A stretch of 32,612 nt of DNA, taken from Patescibacteria group bacterium (GTDB lineage Bacteria; Patescibacteriota; Patescibacteriia; Magasanikbacterales; GWA2-37-8). This document shows positions 8,859 through 13,992 of the stretch, one piece after another (within the stretch, counting starts at the first letter, position 1; every line of letters starts with the position of its first letter). Both the position numbers and the translations under genes were made by a program. The stretch is from the NCBI GenBank assembly GCA_028705565.1, contig JAQWDH010000009.1:1-32612 (forward strand), written 5' to 3'. The notes beneath the pieces are model-generated. The model was not told where the DNA came from, did not search any database, and was given only the letters and a program-made list of their open reading frames with translations.

Positions 8859-8887
8859 TTGACTTATGTTTGATTTTTTGTTAAAAT
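8859..8887 (+). promoter_or_regulatory. Promoter of ndk
   Basis: TTGACT (8859-8864), a spacer of exactly 17 nt, and TAAAAT (8882-8887). Good sigma-70 type match, about 30 nt upstream of the ndk start codon, in an intergenic gap of 90 nt. Confidence 0.7.
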
Positions 8888-8917
8888 TATAAAAATTCAT
8901 TTTTAATCAAGCGCTAT

Positions 8918-9505
8918 ATGCCAAACTTCAAAAAAGAAAGGACATATGTAATGGTTAAGCCGGACGGAGTAAAGAAGGGCTTAATCGGAGAAATCTTGCA
9001 TCGTTTTGAACAGCGAGATTTAAAAATCGTGGCTTTGGAGATGTTTCACGCCACCAAAGAACAAATTGATAATCATTACCCGAAGGACGAAGCGTGGATA
9101 AGGCGCCTTGGACAAAAAACTTTGGGTACTTACGAAAAATACGGACTTGACGCGGTAAAAGAACTTGGTACGAATGATGATTTGGAATTGGGAAAATTCG
9201 TGCGCGGATGGCTGGTGGAATATATGACTTCGGCTCCGCTTGTCCGTATGGTTGTGGAGGGAGTGCACGCGGTTGATATGGTTCGCAAAATTTGCGGAGC
9301 CACTTTGCCGTATCTCGCCGATATGGGCACAATTCGCGGCGATTATTCCAATGATTCGCCGGTTATCGCCAATATGGAAAAGAGGTCTGTAATGAATATA
9401 ATGCACGCCTCCGAGACTCCTGTTGAAGCCCAACACGAAATAGAGCATTGGTTCGGCGGAAGGGAAGAAGTGATCTTTGACTATAAAAGATACGGTGAAG
9501 AATAG
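8918..9505 (+). CDS. ndk: Nucleoside diphosphate kinase (extended form)
   Basis: Transfers the gamma phosphate between nucleoside triphosphates and diphosphates through a phospho-histidine. The N-terminal strand TYVMVKPDGVKKG with Lys14, the GTIRGDY motif (about 137-143) and the active-site segment NIMHASET with His163 identify the family. At 195 residues it is about 55 longer than the usual bacterial enzyme of roughly 140. Extra sequence sits at about 50-88 and again just before the active-site His. The usual HGSDS is HASET here, but His is kept. It has its own promoter and is followed at once by the promoter of a small RNA. Confidence 0.93.
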   Translation: MPNFKKERTYVMVKPDGVKKGLIGEILHRFEQRDLKIVALEMFHATKEQIDNHYPKDEAWIRRLGQKTLGTYEKYGLDAVKELGTNDDLELGKFVRGWLVEYMTSAPLVRMVVEGVHAVDMVRKICGATLPYLADMGTIRGDYSNDSPVIANMEKRSVMNIMHASETPVEAQHEIEHWFGGREEVIFDYKRYGEE

Positions 9506-9541
9506 GCATTGACAAGGATTTTGTGTTTTTTTTGACTTTTT

Positions 9542-9550
9542 TGGTATAAT
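9542..9550 (+). promoter_or_regulatory. Extended -10 promoter of the small RNA
   Basis: TGGTATAAT at 9542-9550 is a perfect extended -10 element (TGnTATAAT). A TTGACT at 9532-9537 is too close (7-nt spacing) and TTGACA at 9509-9514 too far (30 nt) to be a normal -35, which is acceptable for an extended -10 promoter. Start of transcription is expected near 9556-9558. Confidence 0.75.
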
Positions 9551-9553
9551 ACC

Positions 9554-9721
9554 TTTGTTTGAAGCGGCGGTTATAAATGTTCTACAAACAATCATAATGG
9601 TTAGCCAAATTTGTTTAGCCCGTGGGTTAAACGTGAGGCATACCACTTACAGTCACGGAACTCGTGACACCGCCTCTTATCAAACAAATCAATCCCGACG
9701 CAAGTTGGGATTGATTTTTTT
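9554..9721 (+). ncRNA. Structured non-coding RNA, unknown class (6S-like size)
   Basis: About 165 nt between an extended -10 promoter and a strong terminator, with no convincing ORF. The two ends pair: 9554-9561 with 9681-9688 (TTTGTTTG/CAAACAAA, 8 bp), then AAG/CTT, then GGCGGT/ACCGCC (9566-9571 with 9669-9674), 17 bp in all with a 2-nt bulge and one mismatch. Inside are three adjoining hairpins: GTTTAGCC-CGTG-GGTTAAAC (9613-9632), GTGAGG-CATA-CC..TTAC (9633-9650) and GTCACG-GAACT-CGTGAC (9652-9668), the last stacking on the closing stem. GTTC at 9579-9582 could pair with the GAAC loop at 9658-9661. I see no tmRNA, SRP RNA or RNase P signature. Length and closed ends would suit 6S RNA, but the multi-hairpin interior does not clearly match. 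Confidence 0.75.
9686..9721 (+). terminator. Rho-independent terminator of the small RNA
   Basis: ATCAATCCCGAC - GCAA - GTTGGGATTGAT, a 12-bp stem (one G-U pair) closed by a GNRA tetraloop and followed by seven T. The three A at 9686-9688 can extend the stem or instead belong to the closing helix of the RNA. Confidence 0.92.
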
Positions 9722-9752
9722 CCGGCAAAATGATAGATTAGGATTGATTTTA

Positions 9753-9765
9753 CGGGCTGTAGCGA
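9753..9765 (+). repeat. 13-nt copy of the tRNA-Pro 5' end
   Basis: CGGGCTGTAGCGA occurs here and again, identical, as the first 13 nt of tRNA-Pro at 9824-9836. Similarity stops beyond it. It could be a remnant of a duplicated tRNA or of an integration or recombination at the tRNA gene. The rest of 9722-9823 is AT-rich and holds nothing else I can name. Confidence 0.6.
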
Positions 9766-9823
9766 TTGCTTCTGATTTAATTTGCTATAAATAATTTTAT
9801 AAAATAATCAAATTAAATATTAT

Positions 9824-9896
9824 CGGGCTGTAGCGAAGTTGGTATCGCGCATGCATGGGGTGCATGAGGCCGCGGGTTCAAGTCCCGCCAGCCCGA
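9824..9896 (+). tRNA. tRNA-Pro (anticodon GGG)
   Basis: Complete 73-nt cloverleaf. Acceptor CGGGCTG/CAGCCCG with the C1-G72 pair usual in bacterial tRNA-Pro; D arm GCGA/TCGC; anticodon stem CATGC/GCATG with loop ATGGGGT, anticodon GGG; T arm GCGGG-TTCAAGT-CCCGC; discriminator A. CCA is not encoded. Confidence 0.96.
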
Positions 9897-9915
9897 CGAA
9901 CGAAGCGGAGATATA

Positions 9916-9964
9916 TTGTCAGGAAATTATTACTTAGAGTAATTTTAATTTTTCTTGAGTAATT
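9916..9964 (+). promoter_or_regulatory. Candidate promoter and operator before the nuclease gene
   Basis: TTGTCA (9916-9921), 18-nt spacer, TAATTT (9940-9945). The -10 overlaps the inverted repeat ATTACT-TAG-AGTAAT (9929-9943). GAGTAATT is repeated at 9937-9944 and 9957-9964, exactly 20 nt apart (about two helical turns), suggesting a regulator binding site. Moderate evidence only. Confidence 0.35.
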
Positions 9965-9971
9965 ATAACCT

Positions 9972-10724
9972 ATGTCCAAATATTACACGCCACAGCGAGT
10001 AAAATGTTTATATAATACGAGGTCTGACGAGCCGTTTAAGTTATCGCGGTCAAAGATTGATTTGTTTTTAAACTGTCAGCGATGTTTTTATTTTGACCGC
10101 CGACTTGGCGTTGGCCGTCCGCCCGGGTTTCCTTTTGCTTTGAATTCGGCAGTTGACCATCTTTTAAAGCTTGAATTTGATATTCATCGCGTGAACGGCA
10201 CGAAGCACCCATTAATTGAAAAATACGGAGTTGACGCGCGTCCTGTCGCTCACGAAGATTTGGACAAGTGGCGGCATAATTTTACGGGGATTCAATTTTT
10301 ACATAAACCAACCAATTTTTTGGTGTTTGGCGCGATTGATGATCTCTGGCAAAACTCCAAATGCGAATATATAGTTGTTGATTACAAATCCACTTCCAAA
10401 GATGAAGAAATAAACGAGCTTAACAAAGATTGGCAAATCGGTTATAAAAGGCAAATGGAAATTTATCAATGGCTGCTTCGTCAAAATGGTTACAAAGTTT
10501 CCGATACAGGATACTTTGTTTATTGCAACGGACAGACGGACCGAAAAGCTTTTGACGCCAAGCTTGAATTTGATGTTACTTTGATTTCATACAAAGGCGA
10601 CGATTCTTGGGTTGAAAAAACCATCAAAGAAGCTCATAAATGTTTAAACAGCGATAAAATTCCAAAAGCCGATGATGATTGTGATTATTGCAATTATATT
10701 AAAGCGGTAAATGGTAAAAAATGA
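9972..10724 (+). CDS. Cas4/RecB-like PD-(D/E)XK nuclease
   Basis: 250 residues of the PD-(D/E)XK (PDDEXK_1/Cas4-like) superfamily. The nuclease core shows GAIDDLW at 120-126 (catalytic Asp123), VVDYKS with the Asp137-x-Lys139 pair, and the helix QMEIYQWLL corresponding to motif QxxxY. Cysteines at 35, 38 (NCQRC) near the N-terminus and 237, 240 (DCDYC) at the C-terminus have the split spacing of a Fe-S cluster staple, as in Cas4 and AddB. Enzymes of this type resect or trim DNA ends. No cas1, cas2 or CRISPR array is present in the window, so a stand-alone repair or mobile-DNA role is likelier than CRISPR adaptation. The downstream reading frame overlaps its end. Confidence 0.82.
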   Translation: MSKYYTPQRVKCLYNTRSDEPFKLSRSKIDLFLNCQRCFYFDRRLGVGRPPGFPFALNSAVDHLLKLEFDIHRVNGTKHPLIEKYGVDARPVAHEDLDKWRHNFTGIQFLHKPTNFLVFGAIDDLWQNSKCEYIVVDYKSTSKDEEINELNKDWQIGYKRQMEIYQWLLRQNGYKVSDTGYFVYCNGQTDRKAFDAKLEFDVTLISYKGDDSWVEKTIKEAHKCLNSDKIPKADDDCDYCNYIKAVNGKK

Positions 10725-10752
10725 ACATTGTCGCGCGTCCAAATTAAAAGTT

Positions 10753-11046
10753 ATGTTTGAAATAAAAAAATCCAAAATTCACGGTAATGGATGTTTCGCG
10801 AGCGAGCCGATTAAAAAAGGAAAAACAATCGGCGCGGCTTTTGTAAAAATCAATGACACGGGAAACTGCGACGCGGATTATCAAAGAACAAAACTCGGAC
10901 AATTTGTGAATCATTCCGACAAACCGAATTTGAAAATTAAAAAAGATAATGGCAAGATTTTATTTGTCGCGAAAAACGCCATAGACGCGGGCGAAGAGTT
11001 ATTCGCGAATTATGAAGAATTTGGTTGGGAGGGCAAAAAAATTTAA
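10753..11046 (+). CDS. Small SET-domain protein
   Basis: 97 residues from the ATG at 10753; an upstream ATG at 10711 would overlap the nuclease gene and add 14 residues without domain sequence. SET signatures are KSKIHGNGCFA at the N-terminus, the cofactor-site motif FVNHSDKPNL, and AGEELFANYEEF at the C-terminus, which holds the conserved Tyr. It is a minimal SET fold (such proteins are usually about 100-130 residues). SET proteins are lysine methyltransferases in eukaryotes and in some bacteria; the target here is unknown, with ribosomal or DNA-binding proteins as candidates. It is followed after 18 nt by arfB. Confidence 0.82.
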   Translation: MFEIKKSKIHGNGCFASEPIKKGKTIGAAFVKINDTGNCDADYQRTKLGQFVNHSDKPNLKIKKDNGKILFVAKNAIDAGEELFANYEEFGWEGKKI

Positions 11047-11064
11047 AATAAAAGGAGGGACTTT

Positions 11065-11478
11065 ATGTTAAGCCAAGAAGAGAAAAATAGAATTATCAGT
11101 GAAACAACTTTTGAGTTCGCGCGGTCTGGCGGGCATGGCGGACAAAATGTCAACAAGACATCATCCAAAGCCCAATTGCGTTGGAATGTGGCGGATTCGC
11201 GCGTTTTTGATGAACAACAGAAAAAAGCGATTAGTTCTTTTCTAAGAAATCGTTTGAATTCCGAAGGTGTGTTGGTTTTGTTTTGCGAAGAGGAGAGGTC
11301 GCAGTCGCAAAATAAAGAAAAAGTTATCGCTCGGTTTTTTGGATTATTGGAGCAAGCTCTTAAACCGAAAAAAAAGAGGTTTTCCACAAAACCGACCAGA
11401 GCGTCTAAGGAGAGAAGGTTGGAAGAAAAAAAGAAGAAATCATTAAAAAAGGAAAGGAGAAAAATACAGTTGTTTTAA
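11065..11478 (+). CDS. arfB: Alternative ribosome-rescue factor ArfB (YaeJ)
   Basis: Peptidyl-tRNA hydrolase that frees stalled ribosomes lacking a stop codon. 137 residues, like E. coli ArfB (140). The catalytic GGQ loop is SGGHGGQNVNKT (about 21-32), and the C-terminal 40 residues are rich in Lys/Arg (KPTRASKERRLEEKKKK), the tail that enters the empty mRNA channel. There is no stop-codon recognition domain, which separates it from prfB at 20.4 kb. It has a strong Shine-Dalgarno (AAAGGAGGG, 7 nt before the ATG) and is followed by a terminator. Confidence 0.92.
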   Translation: MLSQEEKNRIISETTFEFARSGGHGGQNVNKTSSKAQLRWNVADSRVFDEQQKKAISSFLRNRLNSEGVLVLFCEEERSQSQNKEKVIARFFGLLEQALKPKKKRFSTKPTRASKERRLEEKKKKSLKKERRKIQLF

Positions 11479-11517
11479 GGTCTTGCGTGTGATTTATCCA
11501 GCAAGACCTTTTGTTTT
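11477..11517 (+). terminator. Rho-independent terminator after arfB
   Basis: AAGGTCTTGC pairs perfectly with GCAAGACCTT (11477-11486 and 11501-11510) around a 14-nt loop, followed by TTGTTTT. The stem starts inside the arfB stop codon. Confidence 0.85.
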
Positions 11518-11545
11518 AAACGATAAAATTTTTTCCAATGGTATA

Positions 11546-11574
11546 TTGACAAAACCGTCAAAATGTGCTATTAT
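11546..11574 (+). promoter_or_regulatory. Strong sigma-70-type promoter
   Basis: TTGACA (11546-11551, consensus), 17-nt spacer, TATTAT (11569-11574). It points into the repeat-bounded module at 11.6-12.0 kb and could also serve the exported HExxH gene at 12.16 kb. Confidence 0.75.
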
Positions 11575-11585
11575 TACCTATTCTT

Positions 11586-11604
11586 TGACAATTATCAGTT
11601 GTCA
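11586..11604. promoter_or_regulatory. Inverted repeat at the expected transcription start
   Basis: TGACAA-TTATCAG-TTGTCA, perfect 6-bp arms with a 7-nt centre, begins 12 nt after the -10. Could be an operator, or simply an overlap with the TTGTCATTCC repeat whose first bases form its right arm. Confidence 0.35.
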
Positions 11605-11624
11605 TTCCGAGAAGCGAAGTGCCA

Positions 11625-12026
11625 ATGAAAAAAGCCATACCAACAACACAAGACCCTCTTATACAAGAAGCCAAAGATTATTTACTTTCTAAATCTTCTT
11701 TATTAACTGGCATTCCCTCAAATAAAATTGTAGCACCCAGCTTACCTAAATTTGGTTTGGAGACAAAAGTTTCGCCTTCCTTAACCAAAACTCTTTCGCC
11801 GGCGGGAGCGTCTAAATCTATTTTATATTCTGAACCTTCCCAAGTGAAAATTTTAGATTCCATAGATTTTAATAAGTTATCTCCTTCTGATTTAAGTATA
11901 ATACAAAAAGTAAATTCTATCAACAGCAAACCATTTTCTAACGCTTTAGAAAAAGCGACTGGTCGGTTATATTATAAAAATCGGACAGAGATCCCTCGTC
12001 ATTTCATTCCTCGGGATGACAATTAA
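11625..12026 (+). CDS. Doubtful ORF running through the inverted-repeat module
   Basis: A 133-codon frame from the ATG at 11625, Ser/Pro-rich, with no recognised domain. Its last dozen residues (IPRHFIPRDDN) are just the translation of the terminal palindromic repeat. A strong promoter lies upstream, but there is no good Shine-Dalgarno. It fully overlaps a minus-strand frame with its own promoter; at most one of the two is likely to be a gene. I consider this the weaker candidate. Confidence 0.25.
   Translation: MKKAIPTTQDPLIQEAKDYLLSKSSLLTGIPSNKIVAPSLPKFGLETKVSPSLTKTLSPAGASKSILYSEPSQVKILDSIDFNKLSPSDLSIIQKVNSINSKPFSNALEKATGRLYYKNRTEIPRHFIPRDDN
11678..11863 (-). CDS. Small hypothetical protein (61 aa) inside the repeat module
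   Basis: From the ATG at 11863 the minus strand encodes 61 residues with a globular-looking, charged composition (MESKIFTWEGSEYKIDLD at the start, then a Gly-rich segment). Support: a TTGATA-17-TATACT promoter just upstream and an AAGGAG site at 11881-11886. The spacing from that site to the ATG is long (17 nt), so the true start may be an upstream non-ATG codon, or the site may be coincidental. No family recognised. It overlaps a plus-strand frame completely. Confidence 0.45.
   Translation of the reverse strand: MESKIFTWEGSEYKIDLDAPAGERVLVKEGETFVSKPNLGKLGATILFEGMPVNKEDLESK
11895..11923 (-). promoter_or_regulatory. Minus-strand promoter within the module
   Basis: On the minus strand: TTGATA (11923-11918), spacer of 17 nt, TATACT (11900-11895). 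The predicted start lies just before an AAGGAG motif at 11886-11881, giving a very short leader for the 61-residue frame. Confidence 0.55.
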
Positions 12027-12031
12027 ATCCT

Positions 12032-12113
12032 TGTCATTCCGAGCGAGGCTCGTCGCTACGCTTCTCGGGATGACAGTCAAATTTTTGTCATTCCCGCATC
12101 TTCACAATGACAA
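12032..12113. repeat. Palindromic TGTCATTCC repeats
   Basis: Two adjoining palindromes. The first is TGTCATTCCGAG (12032-12043) with CTCGGGATGACA (12064-12075), nearly perfect 12-bp arms around 20 nt. The second is TTGTCATT (12085-12092) with AATGACAA (12106-12113). Same family as the ends of the 11.6-12.0 kb module. No coding gene is visible between 12027 and 12159. Confidence 0.75.
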
Positions 12114-12159
12114 AAAAGCTCGCCTACGCTAAAGCCGTGGTGAGCAAAGGAGGTTTTTG

Positions 12160-12834
12160 ATGAAAAAATTATATTATATTATTATTGTTATTATTTTACT
12201 TTCTTCCGCTAATGCGGAAGGCAGGTTCCGAAAAGAAGTTTTGTGGAATTTGCTTGCCGCGCCGGTATACGGGTTTGTTCAGTTAAATGTCCATGAGGGC
12301 TCGCATGCCCTCGGAGCTTTAACAGTTGGGGCGGAAGTAGTTAAATATCAACCTTACCCATCTGTTGAAGATGGAACGTTTATGTGGGGGAAGGTGATAA
12401 CGAATAAAATTCAGGATAGGCACGAAAATGGTTTTGTGCTTGTCGCCCCGTATATATCTGATGTTGCAATATTTACAACTTCGGATATACTTCTCTCTGC
12501 GGAAATCGTTTCTCCGCGTTCTATTTCCGGCGGAATTTTATTCATCGCCGGAATGGTCGCTCCATTTGCAGATTTTGTCTGCAATGTAAATAATTGGAGT
12601 GATGGGAACGACTTCACGAGGATATCGGAATTATACGATGTTCCCCGTGTGTTCACCGTGGTAATGGGGAACATAATCGCAGCCGTAGCCTTATGGAGGT
12701 TGGTTACGGTTGGAATTAAAGTTTTTTTTGAAGAAGAGAATGAAAATGAAGAGGAAGAGACAAGAATAAGTTTTTCAGTAATGCCAACCGTAGGAGGCGG
12801 GGGCGCTACAATGTCTTTTTCTTTTCAATTTTAA
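12160..12834 (+). CDS. Exported or membrane HExxH protein, putative metalloprotease
   Basis: 224 residues from the ATG at 12160. A clear signal peptide (Lys-Lys, then an Ile/Leu core, cut probably after SSANA at 19) is followed by NVHEGSHALGAL, an HExxH zinc-binding pattern with His45, Glu46 and His49. Hydrophobic stretches lie at about 125-140 and 170-187, and an acidic segment (EEENENEEEE) precedes a Gly-rich, beta-looking C-terminus. The motif in a hydrophobic setting recalls M50-type proteases, but I see no NPxP-like or LDG motif, so the family is uncertain. The Shine-Dalgarno AAAGGAGG is much stronger than usual here, and the gene sits in an accessory island beside an L,D-transpeptidase; horizontal gain is plausible. 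Confidence 0.6.
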   Translation: MKKLYYIIIVIILLSSANAEGRFRKEVLWNLLAAPVYGFVQLNVHEGSHALGALTVGAEVVKYQPYPSVEDGTFMWGKVITNKIQDRHENGFVLVAPYISDVAIFTTSDILLSAEIVSPRSISGGILFIAGMVAPFADFVCNVNNWSDGNDFTRISELYDVPRVFTVVMGNIIAAVALWRLVTVGIKVFFEEENENEEEETRISFSVMPTVGGGGATMSFSFQF

Positions 12835-12860
12835 AATACCCCGAATTATTCGGGGTATTT
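12834..12860. terminator. Bidirectional terminator
   Basis: AAATACCCCGAA - TTA - TTCGGGGTATTT, a perfect 12-bp stem with A/T-rich flanks on both sides. It separates two convergent genes, the HExxH gene (plus) and the L,D-transpeptidase gene (minus). Confidence 0.88.
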
Positions 12861-12866
12861 ATTATT

Positions 12867-13583
12867 TTAAAAATAATTTTTTACTATTACTTTTGTTCCT
12901 ATCTTTACAAAATTTTGATTTAGCCATTTTGCGTCCTCTGTAAAAAGACGGACGCATCCGTGGGATGCGTTGAACCCAGGAAGGTTGTTTGATCCATGGA
13001 AACCCATACCATTGTGAAATGGCATAAACCATGGAATCTGGGCGCATGAGTCGCCATGGCACCCAATCGGGTAAAGCGATGACCGAGCGTCAATCCCCCT
13101 TTTTTCTAAAATTTTAAACACACCAGTCGTGGTGCGGCACCTGCGATTTATATCGTCGCACCAATTTGCGCCTCCGGAGGCTGGTCCCCAATTTATTAAT
13201 TTTCCATCAGTTTCGTAAGCGGCCCACGCAAGAAGTTTGGGGTCAAAAATAATTAATTTTTCATTCGGCGGGGTGATTGATTTTTCAAAAGGTGAAAAAT
13301 CAATTCTTGTTTTTTTAGCAATTTCATTCGGTATTGCCAGTGTCATCCATCCTTTTAGTTTTATGTTCATTCTATTAATTCTCCTTATTAAATCCCTTTC
13401 AATTTCATTTGGAAAAACTGTTTCCCATGAATCGTTTTTTTGTATTTTTAAACAATGGAACCCTGTGTTCTTACATATTCTCACCCCGTACATTCTTGGC
13501 AGTTTATGAGCTTCTGCTACGGTTACGGTTCCGAAAGCTATGATAAAAAACAATAAAATAATGACTGATTCTCGTATTTTCAT
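12867..13583 (-). CDS. Exported L,D-transpeptidase (YkuD domain)
   Basis: Cross-links peptidoglycan stem peptides or anchors proteins to them, acting outside the membrane. 238 residues: a signal peptide (about 1-25, ending in AEA), then a catalytic YkuD domain with GFHGSNN (His196) and SHGCVRL (His208, catalytic Cys210). The stretch GCHGDSCAQIPWFMPFHN resembles the EnhA-like L,D-transpeptidases of Legionella and Coxiella (recalled, not searched). Extra cysteine pairs (CKNTGFHC, CDDINRRC, CHGDSC) suggest disulfides. It has a strong AAAGGAGG ribosome site and its own promoter, unlike most genes in the window. These points suggest acquisition from another lineage. Confidence 0.9.
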   Translation of the reverse strand: MKIRESVIILLFFIIAFGTVTVAEAHKLPRMYGVRICKNTGFHCLKIQKNDSWETVFPNEIERDLIRRINRMNIKLKGWMTLAIPNEIAKKTRIDFSPFEKSITPPNEKLIIFDPKLLAWAAYETDGKLINWGPASGGANWCDDINRRCRTTTGVFKILEKRGIDARSSLYPIGCHGDSCAQIPWFMPFHNGMGFHGSNNLPGFNASHGCVRLFTEDAKWLNQNFVKIGTKVIVKNYF

Positions 13584-13631
13584 TTTTTCCTCCTTTACTT
13601 CTTGGAATAGTTTTTAAAAGAGCTGTAATTT

Positions 13632-13660
13632 AAATTAGTCCAAAATCGCAAAAAAGTCAA
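13632..13660 (-). promoter_or_regulatory. Promoter of the L,D-transpeptidase gene
   Basis: Minus strand TTGACT (13660-13655), 17-nt spacer, TAATTT (13637-13632). About 48 nt upstream of the start codon, directly after a terminator, so the gene is probably a single unit. Confidence 0.65.
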
Positions 13661-13665
13661 TAATC

Positions 13666-13694
13666 AAAAAACCCCGATTAAATCAGGGCTTTTT
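13666..13694. terminator. Terminator downstream of rpmB
   Basis: AAAAA-CCC-C-GAT, TAA loop, ATC-A-GGG-C-TTTTT; on the minus strand the hairpin ends in GGGGTTTTTT. It would stop transcription from rpmB before the L,D-transpeptidase promoter. The stem has one mismatch and one bulge. Confidence 0.7.
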
Positions 13695-13753
13695 AATTGA
13701 ATTCGGTTCATTATAATTCCGCGAATCCCATAACACTTTGGTCTGGGTATGAT

Positions 13754-13927
13754 TTACTTTATTTTCGCCATTGTTTTTATGCATTTGGCGCAAATCTTGG
13801 TTCTTTTGCCGTCAATATTTTTCCACTGCAAATTCAGCCGTAATGTGCGTTTTGTTTTGATATTTGAGTGGCTGCGGCTTGCTCCCGTGATGGTTCCGCG
13901 TCCGCAAATTTCGCATTTTCTTGCCAT
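13754..13927 (-). CDS. rpmB: 50S ribosomal protein bL28
   Basis: 57 residues on the minus strand, starting at the ATG at 13927 with stop TAA at 13754-13756. It begins MARKCEICGRG, with the conserved TGASRSHSNIKTKR core after it, and ends with KICAKCIKTMAKIK; two CxxC pairs (CEIC, CAKC) make it the zinc-binding type. It is a structural protein of the large subunit near the E site. The gene is easily missed because of its length. There is no clear Shine-Dalgarno. A terminator lies 60 nt downstream, and the plus-strand gene beginning at 13993 is transcribed divergently. Confidence 0.95.
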   Translation of the reverse strand: MARKCEICGRGTITGASRSHSNIKTKRTLRLNLQWKNIDGKRTKICAKCIKTMAKIK

Positions 13928-13942
13928 ATTTTTGGATTTAAT

Positions 13943-13971
13943 TTAACATTAAGAAGATTAAGTGATATAAT
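13943..13971 (+). promoter_or_regulatory. Promoter of the M50 protease gene cluster
   Basis: TTAACA (13943-13948), 17-nt spacer, TATAAT (13966-13971), with TG one base before the -10 (TGATATAAT, extended -10). The expected start lies about 15 nt before the ATG at 13993, so the leader is very short. Confidence 0.75.
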
Positions 13972-13992
13972 CATATCATTAAACCGTTAAAT

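Larger units (their letters stand above)
11599..12022. repeat. Module bounded by 13-nt terminal inverted repeats
   Basis: TTGTCATTCCGAG at 11599-11611 and CTCGGGATGACAA at 12010-12022 are inverted copies (one G-T difference) enclosing about 400 bp. The interior has Leu codons dominated by TTA, unlike the TTG-rich neighbours, and ORFs on both strands. It looks like a MITE-like or non-autonomous element; no transposase is present. Confidence 0.55.

Noticed and set aside
9554-9721. Identification of the small RNA as tmRNA, SRP RNA or RNase P RNA
   Set aside because: No tag frame or tRNA-like ends, no SRP GGAA-loop motif, and no RNase P core sequence were found; length also disagrees for tmRNA and RNase P.
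9555-9794. 79-codon plus-strand frame over the small RNA
   Set aside because: It covers the RNA hairpins and the terminator, has no ribosome site, and its composition is not protein-like.
9972-10724. Cas4 of a CRISPR system
   Set aside because: No cas1, cas2 or array in the window; only fold and cysteine pattern agree.
11599-12113. CRISPR array
   Set aside because: The TGTCATTCC repeats are inverted, irregularly spaced and few; no regular spacers.
13749-13946. 65-codon plus-strand hydrophobic frame
   Set aside because: It is the antisense of rpmB; the minus strand encodes a clear bL28.
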